Positions 44,142-52,758 of a stretch of DNA of 64,000 nucleotides are shown here, in pieces. Location: NCBI RefSeq assembly GCF_000473145.1, contig NZ_KI421500.1:186225-250224 (forward strand), read 5' to 3'. Below the pieces are notes generated by a model. The model saw only the letters and a program-made list of their open reading frames with translations, did no database searches and was not told the DNA's origin. Made by a program: the position numbers and the translations under genes. Position 1 is the stretch's first letter, and every line of letters starts with the position of its first letter. Origin of the DNA: Leisingera daeponensis DSM 23529 (GTDB taxonomy: Bacteria > Pseudomonadota > Alphaproteobacteria > Rhodobacterales > Rhodobacteraceae).

Positions 44142-45325
44142 CGCGTGACGCTCCATTGGATCACCGGGCGCGCCCGCCGCCAGTCGCGCATGGTGCCCAG
44201 CGGGCCGGCCTCGGCGATCTCCGCTTTCAACAAATGCCCGCCGCGCGCAGCATGAGCCTGCATCAGCAGGGTTTCGGTTTCCAGCGTGACGCCGTTTGCG
44301 ACCAGCCGGGTGCCTTCCGGCAGCACCTCCCACAGGTGATCCAGCAGCGCTTGCGAGCCGCCGCCGCCGATAAATACGCAATCGGGCAGCGGCTGGCCGT
44401 TCAGCACGGCGGGCGCCTTGCCCGGCACCGCGCTCATCCGGTGCTCAATCCCGAACGCTGCGGCATTGGCGCGGATATTTTCCAGCCGGCTCTCTCGCGG
44501 CTCGAAGGTGATGGCGCGTGCGCCACGGGCCGCCAGGCACCACTCGACCGAGACCGATCCGGAGCCGCCGCCGATATCCCACAGCAGTTCTCCCGCGCGC
44601 GGTGCCAGCGCCGACAGGGTCAGCGCCCGAATGGGGCGTTTGGTGATCTGGCCGTCGCTGGCAAAGAGATCATCTGCCAGCCCGGAGGCCTGCGGCAGGC
44701 CCTTGCTGCCCGCAGCCTCAACCGCCACGGCAACAGGCGCCTGAATGTCTTGCAGGTCAAAATCTTGTGCCGCCGCAGACCGCACCCGCTGGCGCGGCCC
44801 GCCCAGGCATTCCATGACGGTCAGCTGCGAGGCGCCGAAACCTTCTGCCGCCAGCCACTCCGCCAGTTCCGCAGGCGCTGCGCCGTCACGCAGGGTGCAG
44901 ATCACGCGTGCACCAGCGCCCAGCAGCGCACGCAGCCGCGCATAAGGTGCCGCGTGCAAGCCGAGGCACAGCACCTCCTCCAGCTTCCAGGCCAGAAGGT
45001 TCGCCGCCAGCGCAAAGGTTGAGGGAACGGGGTGAGAAATCCACTCGCCCTCCTCCAGATGCCGCGCCAGCGACCCCCCGGCGCCATGCCAGAACGGATC
45101 GCCGGAGGCCAGAACGGCGACCTTGCGGCCGCGCAGCTCCAGCACCGGATCAATGGAAAACGGCACCGGCCAGGGCTGGCCCTTGCTGCCTGCGCCCGCC
45201 AGTTCCAGATGCCGCGGGCCGCCGAATACCGCCTCAGCCCCTGCCAGCGCCTTCCGGCTTGCATCGCTGAGGCCTTCCAGTCCATTTTCGCCCAGACCAA
45301 TTATCGTAAGCCATGGATCAGACAT
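44138..45325 (-). CDS. cobL: Precorrin-6Y C5,15-methyltransferase (decarboxylating)
   Basis: Bifunctional enzyme giving precorrin-8X. The N-terminal CbiE-like methylase (LTIIGLGENGLEGLSDASRKAL; VLASGDPFWHGAGGSLAR) spans ~1-200, and a CbiT-like methylase/decarboxylase (ELLWDIGGGSGSVSVEWCLAA) spans ~215-395. 395 residues is the usual size. The ATG at 45325 has an AAGGA site; its last two bases are also the first two of the cobK ATG on the other strand, so the two genes diverge from overlapping start codons. Frames beginning further upstream would lie inside cobK. Confidence 0.94.
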   Translation of the reverse strand: MSDPWLTIIGLGENGLEGLSDASRKALAGAEAVFGGPRHLELAGAGSKGQPWPVPFSIDPVLELRGRKVAVLASGDPFWHGAGGSLARHLEEGEWISHPVPSTFALAANLLAWKLEEVLCLGLHAAPYARLRALLGAGARVICTLRDGAAPAELAEWLAAEGFGASQLTVMECLGGPRQRVRSAAAQDFDLQDIQAPVAVAVEAAGSKGLPQASGLADDLFASDGQITKRPIRALTLSALAPRAGELLWDIGGGSGSVSVEWCLAARGARAITFEPRESRLENIRANAAAFGIEHRMSAVPGKAPAVLNGQPLPDCVFIGGGGSQALLDHLWEVLPEGTRLVANGVTLETETLLMQAHAARGGHLLKAEIAEAGPLGTMRDWRRARPVIQWSVTR

Positions 45326-46064
45326 GACACGCATCCTTCTGCTGGGCGGCACCACCGAGGCCTCCGCGCTGGCCAAGACCTTGGCCGGGGCGGGCATGGA
45401 TGCAGTGTTTTCCTACGCGGGCCGCACCGCGCATCCGGTCAGCCAGCCGCTGCCCACCCGCGTCGGCGGCTTTGGCGGCATAGAAGGATTTGCGGCTTAT
45501 CTGGAAGCCGAAAACATCACCCATGTGGTCGACGCCACCCATCCGTTTGCTGCACAGATGAGCTCCAACGCGGTCCACGCCTGCGAGGCGGCGGGGGTGC
45601 CGCTGTGCGCCTTCGAACGCCCGGCCTGGCAGGCCGGGGAGGGCGACCAATGGCTGCACACCGACAGCATAGAAGAGGCCGTCAACGCGCTGCCTGATAC
45701 CCCGGCGCGGGTGTTTCTGGCCATTGGCAAGCAGAACCTGACCCAATTCGCGGCCAAGCCCCAGCACCACTACCTGCTGCGGCTGGTGGACGCGCCGGAG
45801 GCGGATCTGCCGTTGCCGCACACCACGGTCGAGATCGCCCGCGGGCCGTTTGACGCGGCGGGCGACACCGCGCTGCTGCAGCGCCACGCCATCACCCACG
45901 TGGTCGCCAAGAACGCGGGCGGCGCGGGAGCCGCGGCCAAACTCACCGCCGCGCGCAATCTCGCCCTGCCGGTCATCATGATCGGCAGACCCGAGGTGCC
46001 TCAGCGCCCCGTCATGGGCAGCGTGGCAGAGGTGATGGCCTGGCTGTCCCATCCCGCCGCTTAA
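45324..46064 (+). CDS. cobK: Precorrin-6A reductase
   Basis: NADPH-dependent reduction of precorrin-6A to precorrin-6B (dihydro). The 246 residues show ILLLGGTTEASALAKTLA (nucleotide binding), THVVDATHPFAAQMSSNAV near residue 68, and VVAKNAGGAGAAAKL near 190, all CobK/CbiJ signatures. It is the only corrin-ring gene on the plus strand here: its start overlaps the cobL start and its end overlaps the cobJ end by 4 bp. Its promoter must lie inside cobL. A GGA element 6 bp before the ATG may serve as ribosome site. Confidence 0.93.
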   Translation: MTRILLLGGTTEASALAKTLAGAGMDAVFSYAGRTAHPVSQPLPTRVGGFGGIEGFAAYLEAENITHVVDATHPFAAQMSSNAVHACEAAGVPLCAFERPAWQAGEGDQWLHTDSIEEAVNALPDTPARVFLAIGKQNLTQFAAKPQHHYLLRLVDAPEADLPLPHTTVEIARGPFDAAGDTALLQRHAITHVVAKNAGGAGAAAKLTAARNLALPVIMIGRPEVPQRPVMGSVAEVMAWLSHPAA

Positions 46065-46825
46065 CCCTCGGCTGCGTAGCGCGGGGTGTAGACGTAGTTG
46101 CCTACCCGGCGGGTGTCGCGGTTGCCGACGATGACCACGGTGCGCATGTCGGCCATCTCGGGCGTCGCGTCCTTCAGCGGCACCGTCAGCAGCTCCTGTC
46201 CCGGCTTGGTCACGTCGCGGGCAAAGGTGATCAGTGTTTCCGCGCCGCAGGCCTCCCGCAGGATGTCCAGCGCGCGGGCAAACTGATGCGGCCGCGATTT
46301 GGAGCGCGGGTTGTAAAATGCCATCGCCAGACCAGCCTCTCCGACCATTTGCAGGCGCTTTTCAATCAGGCTCCAGGGCTTCAGGTTGTCGCTGAGGTTG
46401 ATGGCGGCAAAGTCATGCCCCAGCGGCGCGCCGATGGCGGCAGCAGCGGCCAGCATGGCGGTAATGCCGGGCAGGACCCGGATGTCCAGATCCAGCCACT
46501 CAGGGTTGCTTTCGGCGTTGTTTTCCAGCGCTTCGAACACGGCAGAGGCCATGGCGAACACCCCCGGATCGCCCGAGGACACCACGACAACCCGCTTGCC
46601 CGCGGCAGCCATTTCCAGCGCATGGGTTGCGCGGTCCACCTCGACCCGGTTGTCGGTGGCGTGCAGGGTCAGCCCTTCACGCGGCTCAACGCGGTTCACG
46701 TAGGGAATATAGCCAACGATATCAGTGGCCTGATCAATGGCGTCGCGCACTTCCTGCGTCACCAGCGCCTCGTTGCCGGGGCCGAGGCCCGCGATCACCA
46801 CCCAGCCGTTTTGCGGTAGTTTCAT
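46061..46825 (-). CDS. cobJ: Precorrin-3B C17-methyltransferase
   Basis: Ring-contracting methylase producing precorrin-4. The 254 residues contain VVIAGLGPGNEALVTQEV, VSSGDPGVFAMASAVFE near residue 82, VLPGITAMLAAAAAIGAPLG near 115 and AFYNPRSKSRPHQ near 170. It overlaps cobI by 4 bp and is tail-to-tail with cobK. Confidence 0.95.
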   Translation of the reverse strand: MKLPQNGWVVIAGLGPGNEALVTQEVRDAIDQATDIVGYIPYVNRVEPREGLTLHATDNRVEVDRATHALEMAAAGKRVVVVSSGDPGVFAMASAVFEALENNAESNPEWLDLDIRVLPGITAMLAAAAAIGAPLGHDFAAINLSDNLKPWSLIEKRLQMVGEAGLAMAFYNPRSKSRPHQFARALDILREACGAETLITFARDVTKPGQELLTVPLKDATPEMADMRTVVIVGNRDTRRVGNYVYTPRYAAEG

Positions 46826-47538
46826 GGCCGGCGCCCCCGTCCGTGAACCAGTACGATAGAGAAATAGGGCACCTCGCCGCCGATCTCCGACAGTTTCTGC
46901 ACGCTCTGGCCCGGCATGGTGCCGCGTTCGACCAGCCAGGCGTCATCCGCGCGGCCCGCGCGTTCCAGCGCGCGGCGCAGCTTGGGCAGGTTGCGGCCGA
47001 TCTTCATCACGACCAGCGCGTCGGTGTTTGCAGCGCGCTCCGCCAGTTCATCCTCGCTGAGGGTGGCCATCGCCACGGTCAGCACATCGTCCCCCCAGGT
47101 GATCGGCTGGCCGGAGGCGGTCCAGCAGCCGGACATCCCGGTGATGCCGGGCACGATCTCCTGCGCGGCGCGGCCCTGCAGGCGGGTGTAGAGATGCATG
47201 TAGGAGCCATAGAGGAACGGGTCGCCCTCACACAGAACCACCACATCCTCGTCCTGCGCAATCCCGGCAAGGGTGTCGGCCCATTGGTCATAAAACGCCG
47301 CCAGCACCCGGTTGTATTCGGGGTCCGAGAAATGGATCTCGGTGGTGACCGGATATTCCATCGCGTGTTCGGTGACGCCCTCGGCCAGCATGCCTTCGAC
47401 AATCGCGCGGGCCTGGCCCTGGCGGCCTGCCTTGCGGAAATAGGCAATGTGGCGCGCGCCAGTGATCAGCCGGTGCGAGCGCACGCTCATCAGGTCGGGG
47501 TCTCCGGGGCCAAGCCCTGCGCAGATGACTTTGCCCAT
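46822..47538 (-). CDS. cobI: Precorrin-2 C20-methyltransferase
   Basis: Methylates C20 of precorrin-2 to give precorrin-3A. The 238 residues show VICAGLGPGDPDLMSVRSHRL, LCEGDPFLYGSYMHLYTRL near residue 102 and IVPGITGMSGCW near 127. It starts 3 bp after cobH and overlaps cobJ by 4 bp. Confidence 0.95.
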   Translation of the reverse strand: MGKVICAGLGPGDPDLMSVRSHRLITGARHIAYFRKAGRQGQARAIVEGMLAEGVTEHAMEYPVTTEIHFSDPEYNRVLAAFYDQWADTLAGIAQDEDVVVLCEGDPFLYGSYMHLYTRLQGRAAQEIVPGITGMSGCWTASGQPITWGDDVLTVAMATLSEDELAERAANTDALVVMKIGRNLPKLRRALERAGRADDAWLVERGTMPGQSVQKLSEIGGEVPYFSIVLVHGRGRRP

Positions 47539-47541
47539 TGG

Positions 47542-48171
47542 TTACTCTTTCCAGCTCGCCAGCGCGTTCACCGCGGCGACGGTGATGGCGGAACCGCCCA
47601 GGCGGCCCTTCACGATCATGGACGGAACCGGCAGGTCTTCCATCAGCGCGTCCTTGGATTCCATGGCGCCGACAAAGCCCACCGGGCAGCCGATGATGGC
47701 GGCGGGGCGGGGGCAGGACGGGTCTTTCAGCATGTTCAGCAGATGGAACAGCGCGGTGGGGGCGTTGCCGATGGCAACCACGGCGCCCGCAAGCTTCGGG
47801 CGCCACAGCTCCAGCGCGGCCGCCGAGCGGGTGTTGGACATTTCCTTGGCCAGTTCCGGCACCTTCGGGTCGCGCAGGGTGCAGATCACCTCATTGTCCG
47901 CAGGCAGGCGCGGGCGGGTGATGCCCTCGCTCACCATATAGGCATCGCACAGGATCGGTGCGCCGTTTGCAAGGGCTGCGCGGGCGGTTTCGGCCATGCC
48001 CTCGGAAAACCGCACATGCTCTTCCAGCCCCACCATGCCGGCGGCGTGGATCATGCGGACGACAACGCTTTCCTCGTCCTTGTTGAAGCGGGCAAGGTCG
48101 GCTTCGCGGCGGATGGTGGCAAAGCTTTCGGCGTAGATCGCGGCGCCGTTGGTTTCATAGGTGTGGAGCAT
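47542..48171 (-). CDS. cobH: Precorrin-8X methylmutase
   Basis: Moves the C11 methyl group to C12, giving hydrogenobyrinic acid. The 209 residues contain VVVRMIHAAGMVGLEEHV with the catalytic His near residue 42, ILCDAYMVSEGI and AIIGCPVGFVGAMESKDAL, all CobH/CbiC signatures. It is tightly packed between cobG and cobI (1 and 3 bp gaps). Confidence 0.95.
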   Translation of the reverse strand: MLHTYETNGAAIYAESFATIRREADLARFNKDEESVVVRMIHAAGMVGLEEHVRFSEGMAETARAALANGAPILCDAYMVSEGITRPRLPADNEVICTLRDPKVPELAKEMSNTRSAAALELWRPKLAGAVVAIGNAPTALFHLLNMLKDPSCPRPAAIIGCPVGFVGAMESKDALMEDLPVPSMIVKGRLGGSAITVAAVNALASWKE

Positions 48172-48172
48172 G

Positions 48173-49336
48173 TCAGCTGCCCTCTTTCAGAAGTTCGGGA
48201 GCGGCGCGCAAAGCAGCGGCGCTCAGGCGGGTCTTTAGCGGCTGATCCGCGGCGGTGCCATTGCGGATCAGGGAGAATTCGTTGTCGCCGGTGGCCGTCA
48301 GGGTAAGCGGCGCCGTGCCCGGGCAGGCACAGCCCTTGGCGCAGCCGGAGACATGCAGGCGGGATCCCGCGGGGACATGCGGTGCCAGCGCCCGTGCAAG
48401 GTCCCGGGTGGCGGACAGCGCCTGCAGGCAGCCGGGCGCGCCGGTGCAGGCGACCACGTGCAGGCGCGGATCCGTGGCGTCCAGGATCAGGCCGGGCAGG
48501 GGTGGAAGCTCCGTGGTGCCCTCCACCAGCAGCATCCGCCAGGGAGTGAGGCGGATTGGCCCGTGGTCTGCCAGCCGCGCCAGCGTGGCGGCGGGCATCT
48601 GGCCGAATTCCAAAGCAGCCAGTGTCCCCGCGGGGACAGCGCCCGGTTTTGCGGAGAAAGCGGATCTGGCGGGGGGGGCGGCATGCGCCGCCGGCGGGCC
48701 GCGGCGCGCGATGAGACGGTGCATCCTGCCGCGCCCCTCCGGCGCGCCGCCCTGGTCCAGAAACCAGCGGGCGAGGGCGAGGGCTTCGGGGACGGCGGAT
48801 TCACGTGTGACGGGCAGGCCGGCCCCGGCTCCGTCGGCGCGCAGGATCAGGCCTTCGCGCGTGCGCTCGATGCGGATATCGGCGGCGGTGTCTTGCAGGA
48901 CAGGGTCCGCGCCGCAGTCGACGGCAAAGCCGAACTTGCCGGGCAGGGCGAGATCGGTTGCCGCGGTCAGCGCAGCGCTGAGTCCGGTGGCGATGGCGTG
49001 GGTGTCGTCGCCCGCGGCCCAGAACGGCGCGAGCAGGACATTGCGGCGGGCCTCAGCCTGTGCGTCGGGGTCGATCAGGCCAAGCTCGCGCAATCCTTCG
49101 ATCAATTCTTCATGCGCGTCTTCGCGGATGCCGCGCATCTGCAGGTTTGCGCGCGCGGAGATGTCGAGGAGGCCGTTGCCGAACGCGTCCGAAAGTCTTG
49201 CCACACCGCGCGCCTGGTTAACGGACAGTTTGCCAAGCGGCGCGCGCACGCGGACAACCAGCCCGTCGCCGGACATCATCGGGCGCAGGGCGCCGGGGCA
49301 CCAGCCATAGACTTTGGGTTCGGCGGCAGCACTCAT
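48173..49336 (-). CDS. cobG: Precorrin-3B synthase
   Basis: Oxygen-dependent hydroxylase that marks the aerobic B12 pathway. The 387-residue protein is of the sulfite/nitrite-reductase-like type: a ferredoxin-like half domain (GWCPGALRPMMSGDGLVVRVR, LSVNQARGVARLSD), then the 4Fe-4S cluster motif CTGAPGCLQA and HVSGCAKGCACPG with four or more Cys in the last third. It overlaps cobN by 4 bp. Its presence argues for an aerobic organism. Confidence 0.93.
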   Translation of the reverse strand: MSAAAEPKVYGWCPGALRPMMSGDGLVVRVRAPLGKLSVNQARGVARLSDAFGNGLLDISARANLQMRGIREDAHEELIEGLRELGLIDPDAQAEARRNVLLAPFWAAGDDTHAIATGLSAALTAATDLALPGKFGFAVDCGADPVLQDTAADIRIERTREGLILRADGAGAGLPVTRESAVPEALALARWFLDQGGAPEGRGRMHRLIARRGPPAAHAAPPARSAFSAKPGAVPAGTLAALEFGQMPAATLARLADHGPIRLTPWRMLLVEGTTELPPLPGLILDATDPRLHVVACTGAPGCLQALSATRDLARALAPHVPAGSRLHVSGCAKGCACPGTAPLTLTATGDNEFSLIRNGTAADQPLKTRLSAAALRAAPELLKEGS

Positions 49337-52300
49337 GCGGCGCCCTCCAGATCGGCCATGATCGAGTTGCGCCGCGTGCTCCAGAGGCCTGCGTCGAACA
49401 GGGCGCGGAAGCGGTCGCGCATGGCGGCGAGCGCCTCCGGGTTTTCGCGCTCCATGAATGCGACAAGATCGTCACGGCCCAGGGTGGCCTCGAAGTAGAG
49501 ATCGAACAGATGCGGCTGCACCACCTGCGCCAGATGCGCAAAGGCGGCCATGTGGTCGAGGGTGGCGGCAATCTCTGCCGCGCCGCGGAAGCCGTGGTTC
49601 ATCATCGAGGTGGCCCAGTCAGGGTTGGCGGCGCGGGCGCGGGTGACGCGGGCGATTTCCTCTCCCAAGGAGCGCGCCTGCGGCCTGTCGGGCCGGGTGG
49701 CGTCCATGTGGTAGAGCGCCGGAGCCTTTTGGCCGATGCGGGCCATGGCGGCGGCAAAGCCTGCTTCATGCGCAGCGTAGTCCGAGGCGACCAGCAGGTC
49801 GGTCTCCGGCAGGTCCTGCAGGTGCACGAAACTGTCGGCGCCCTGCAGGCGGGTTTCCAGCGCTTCGCGGGCGTCGCTGATTTCACCCTTGGCGTCGATC
49901 GCGTGGGAGGAGGCGTTGAGCCACGCCTCGCCCGCCGCCTGGCGGGCCGCGTCGGTGTAGTCGTCCAGATGCGGGTTCATTGAGAGGCCATACTGGCCCG
50001 GCTTGGGGCCGAAAACGCGCGGCGTCTCAATCAGATAGGGGTTGTCCGCCTGGGTCTCCTCGCGGGCCGCGAGGGCAGCGGCGGCGGTTTCGAACATCTG
50101 GGCAAGGCCCGGGAAGACGTCACGGAACAGGCCGGAGACGCGCAGGGTCACGTCGATGCGCGGGCGGTTCAGCATCGACAGCGGCAGCACCTCGAAGCCG
50201 GAGACGCGCTCGGAGCCTTCATCCCACTTGGGCGCCAGCCCCGCGAGGTGCAGCGCCATGGCAAACTCCTCGCCCGCGGTGCGCATGGTAGCAGAGCCCC
50301 AGAGGTCGATCACCAGCCCCTTGGGCCAGTCGCCGTGATCCTGAAGGTGGCGGCGCAGCAGCTCTTCCGCCAGTTTGACCCCTTGCGCATGCGCCGCCCG
50401 CGACGGCACCGCCCGCGGGTCGGTGGTAAAGAGGTTGCGGCCCGTCGGGATCACATCGGCGCGGCCGCGGAAGGGCGAGCCGGAGGGGCCGGGCGGGACG
50501 ATCCTGCCGTCCAGCGCGGCGATCAGCCCCGCGCGTTCCTCCGCCCCGCATTGGCCGGTGCCGAAGATATGCAGCCCCTCGCCGTACTGGCTTTCCTTGA
50601 TGTCGCAGACAAAGGCGTCGATGCGGGTGATCGCCTCGGCGGGGGAGGTGTCGGGGGTAAGGCCCAGATCGGCCTCCACGCCGGTGCCCTGCGCCTCCGC
50701 CCGGATGTCGCCGATCAGCCGGTCGCGGCGGGCGGGGTCGAGCCCGTCGGCGGTGGAATATTCATCCAGCAGGCTTTCGAGCCGCGCCATGCCTTCGGGC
50801 AGAGTGGTCTGCGCCAAAGGCGGCGGCAGGTGGCCGATGGTGACCGCACCGATACGGCGCTTGGCCTGGGCGGCCTCGCCGGGGTCGTTGACGATGAAGG
50901 GGTAGGCGACGGGCAGCGGGCCGGTCAGCACCTCGGGCCAGCAGGCGCCCGACAGCGCCACTGCCTTGCCCGGCAGCCACTCCAGCGTGCCGTGAGCGCC
51001 GATGTGGACGAGGGCGTCGGTTTGCTCCCGCAGCCACAGGTAAAAGGCCACATAGGCGTGGCGCGGGGTGCGGTCGAGGTCGTGGTAGTCATCAACGCGG
51101 GTTTTCACTTCGCCGCGTTCGGGCTGCAAGGCGATGAGCGCTCTACCTGCGCGCAAAGCCTTGAAATAAAAGGCGCCGTCGCGGCAGCCGGGGTCTTCTT
51201 CCGGGCGGCCCCAGGCCTCGGCCAAGGTATCCTGCAGCTCTTGCGGCAGGGCGGCGAGGGCGGCCTTGTAGTCCTCCAGCGGGACCCTCAGCGTCTCGTC
51301 CATCAGCCGCAGGCCGGTGTTTTCCTGCGGTTCCACCGTATAGCCCTGATCCCAGAGCGCACGCAGGATTTCATCGCAGGAGGCCAGCGCGTCGAGGCCG
51401 ACGGCGTGGGCGAGGTTATGGTCGCGTCCCGGATAGGTGGAGAGGATCAGGGCAAGGCGTTTGTCTGCGTTCGGCAGATTGGCGAGGCGCAGCCAGCCCT
51501 CCACACGGTCCACGGCGGCCTTGATGCGGTCCGCATCGGCGCGGTGGGCAAAGCGGGAATATTGCAGGTCCGGGTCTTTCTTGCCCGGCGATTTGAAGCT
51601 GACCACGCCCGCGAAGATGCGGCCGTCGACTTCGGGCAGCACCACGTGCATGGCGAGATCGGCAGGCGACAAGCCGCGGCCGGCCTCAGCCCAGTCTTTC
51701 TTGCGCGCGGTGGACAGGGCGACCTGGAACACCGGGCAGCCGGTGGTGCTGAGCGGCGAGGCGCTGCCGTCGGTGCCTTGTGCGGAAAAGGCGGTGGCGT
51801 TGATGATCGCTGCCGGGTGCAAGGCGGGCAGCTTCTCGCGCAGCCAATCGGCGGCGGCAGGCGCCTTGAGGCTGGCGGCAAAGGTGCCGAAGGCGGCGTA
51901 GCCGCGGGCGCGCAATTCTTCGATCAGCGCATCCACCGGGGCGGTGTCGGCGGCGGTGAGGTAGGAGCGGTAAAAGCTCACCAGCACCAGCGGCTTGTCC
52001 TGCGGCGGCAGGTCCGCCAGCACCCCCTTGTCCGGGTCGTAGAACCCGTATTCGGGCATGGATTTGAGGCCGAGGACCGGGCCTGCGTAAAGACCAGCGG
52101 CGAGCGACAGCTGGGCAAGTGCTGCCTGGGCTGCCACCGCGCCGCCGGCATCGCACAGCGATTGCAGGCGGCGCAGGGTGGAGACGGGCAGGGTGGAGAG
52201 CTCATCGAGCCGCGCATCCTCGCGCCCGTCTGCGGGCAGGATCGCCAGCGCAATGCCCTTGCGGCGGGCGAGGTCCTGCAGCGTGGCGAGGCCGTAAGAC

Positions 52301-52578
52301 CAGTAGCTTTCGCCGCCGATCAGGCGAACGAGGACGCCCTTGGCGCCTTCCAGCGTTTGTTCCGCGTAGACATCGACCGACAGCGGGTGCTTGAGCGCCA
52401 CCAGGTTGGCGAGGCGCAGGGAGGGCAGCTTGCCGTCCGCGCGGTGCCAGCCCGCCGCGAAAGCGCCGAGATCGCTGTCGGAGAAAGACAGCACCACAAG
52501 GTCCGCAGGCGTCTGCCCGAGGTCCTGCGGGGTGTCGGTCTCGTCAAGGCCGTGGCTTTCGCGGAAGACGACGTGCAT
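49333..52578 (-). CDS. cobN: Cobaltochelatase subunit CobN
   Basis: Large subunit of the ATP-dependent aerobic cobaltochelatase that inserts Co(II) into hydrogenobyrinate a,c-diamide together with CobS and CobT. At 1081 residues it is slightly short of many CobN proteins but complete in its blocks: HIGAHGTLEWLPGKAVALS, GPLPVAYPFIVNDPGEAAQAKRR, IFGTGQCG and the C-terminal MMNHGFRGAAEIAATLDHM, which are shared with BchH/ChlH. cobS and cobT are not in the window and in Rhodobacteraceae usually lie elsewhere. Confidence 0.95.
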   Translation of the reverse strand: MHVVFRESHGLDETDTPQDLGQTPADLVVLSFSDSDLGAFAAGWHRADGKLPSLRLANLVALKHPLSVDVYAEQTLEGAKGVLVRLIGGESYWSYGLATLQDLARRKGIALAILPADGREDARLDELSTLPVSTLRRLQSLCDAGGAVAAQAALAQLSLAAGLYAGPVLGLKSMPEYGFYDPDKGVLADLPPQDKPLVLVSFYRSYLTAADTAPVDALIEELRARGYAAFGTFAASLKAPAAADWLREKLPALHPAAIINATAFSAQGTDGSASPLSTTGCPVFQVALSTARKKDWAEAGRGLSPADLAMHVVLPEVDGRIFAGVVSFKSPGKKDPDLQYSRFAHRADADRIKAAVDRVEGWLRLANLPNADKRLALILSTYPGRDHNLAHAVGLDALASCDEILRALWDQGYTVEPQENTGLRLMDETLRVPLEDYKAALAALPQELQDTLAEAWGRPEEDPGCRDGAFYFKALRAGRALIALQPERGEVKTRVDDYHDLDRTPRHAYVAFYLWLREQTDALVHIGAHGTLEWLPGKAVALSGACWPEVLTGPLPVAYPFIVNDPGEAAQAKRRIGAVTIGHLPPPLAQTTLPEGMARLESLLDEYSTADGLDPARRDRLIGDIRAEAQGTGVEADLGLTPDTSPAEAITRIDAFVCDIKESQYGEGLHIFGTGQCGAEERAGLIAALDGRIVPPGPSGSPFRGRADVIPTGRNLFTTDPRAVPSRAAHAQGVKLAEELLRRHLQDHGDWPKGLVIDLWGSATMRTAGEEFAMALHLAGLAPKWDEGSERVSGFEVLPLSMLNRPRIDVTLRVSGLFRDVFPGLAQMFETAAAALAAREETQADNPYLIETPRVFGPKPGQYGLSMNPHLDDYTDAARQAAGEAWLNASSHAIDAKGEISDAREALETRLQGADSFVHLQDLPETDLLVASDYAAHEAGFAAAMARIGQKAPALYHMDATRPDRPQARSLGEEIARVTRARAANPDWATSMMNHGFRGAAEIAATLDHMAAFAHLAQVVQPHLFDLYFEATLGRDDLVAFMERENPEALAAMRDRFRALFDAGLWSTRRNSIMADLEGAA

Positions 52579-52612
52579 GGCTTACTTCCTGTTGGGATCG
52601 CCACGAAGGGCG

Positions 52613-52719
52613 GCGCCCGTCCCGGCGGGGAGGGCGAGAAGCGCCCGCCCCGTTTTGCCGAAGGCAAACCTTCGGTTTGACGGGGGCGGGACGGGCGCTG
52701 CCCGGCCTGCCGGCCGGGC
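52613..52719. repeat. Nested inverted repeats between cobN and cobW
   Basis: The 180-bp gap between cobW and cobN holds a 12-bp perfect inverted repeat (GCGCCCGTCCCG at 52613-52624 and its complement at 52687-52698). This encloses a 7-bp hairpin CCGAAGG-CAAA-CCTTCGG at 52658-52675. Next to it is a palindrome GCCCGGCC-TGCC-GGCCGGGC at 52700-52719 that recurs inverted at 55219-55238. All other junctions of this operon are 0-5 bp, so this spacer is exceptional. RNA folding or processing between cobW and cobN is possible. Confidence 0.65.
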
Positions 52720-52758
52720 GGAGCATCCCGCTTTGCGCTTCGTGGTTTTCATTTCAGC

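Noticed and set aside
50248..52680. Long plus-strand frame of 810 codons opposite cobN
   Set aside because: Antisense shadow of a strongly conserved gene in GC-rich DNA; composition is Arg/Gly/His-rich, with no domain and no ribosome site.
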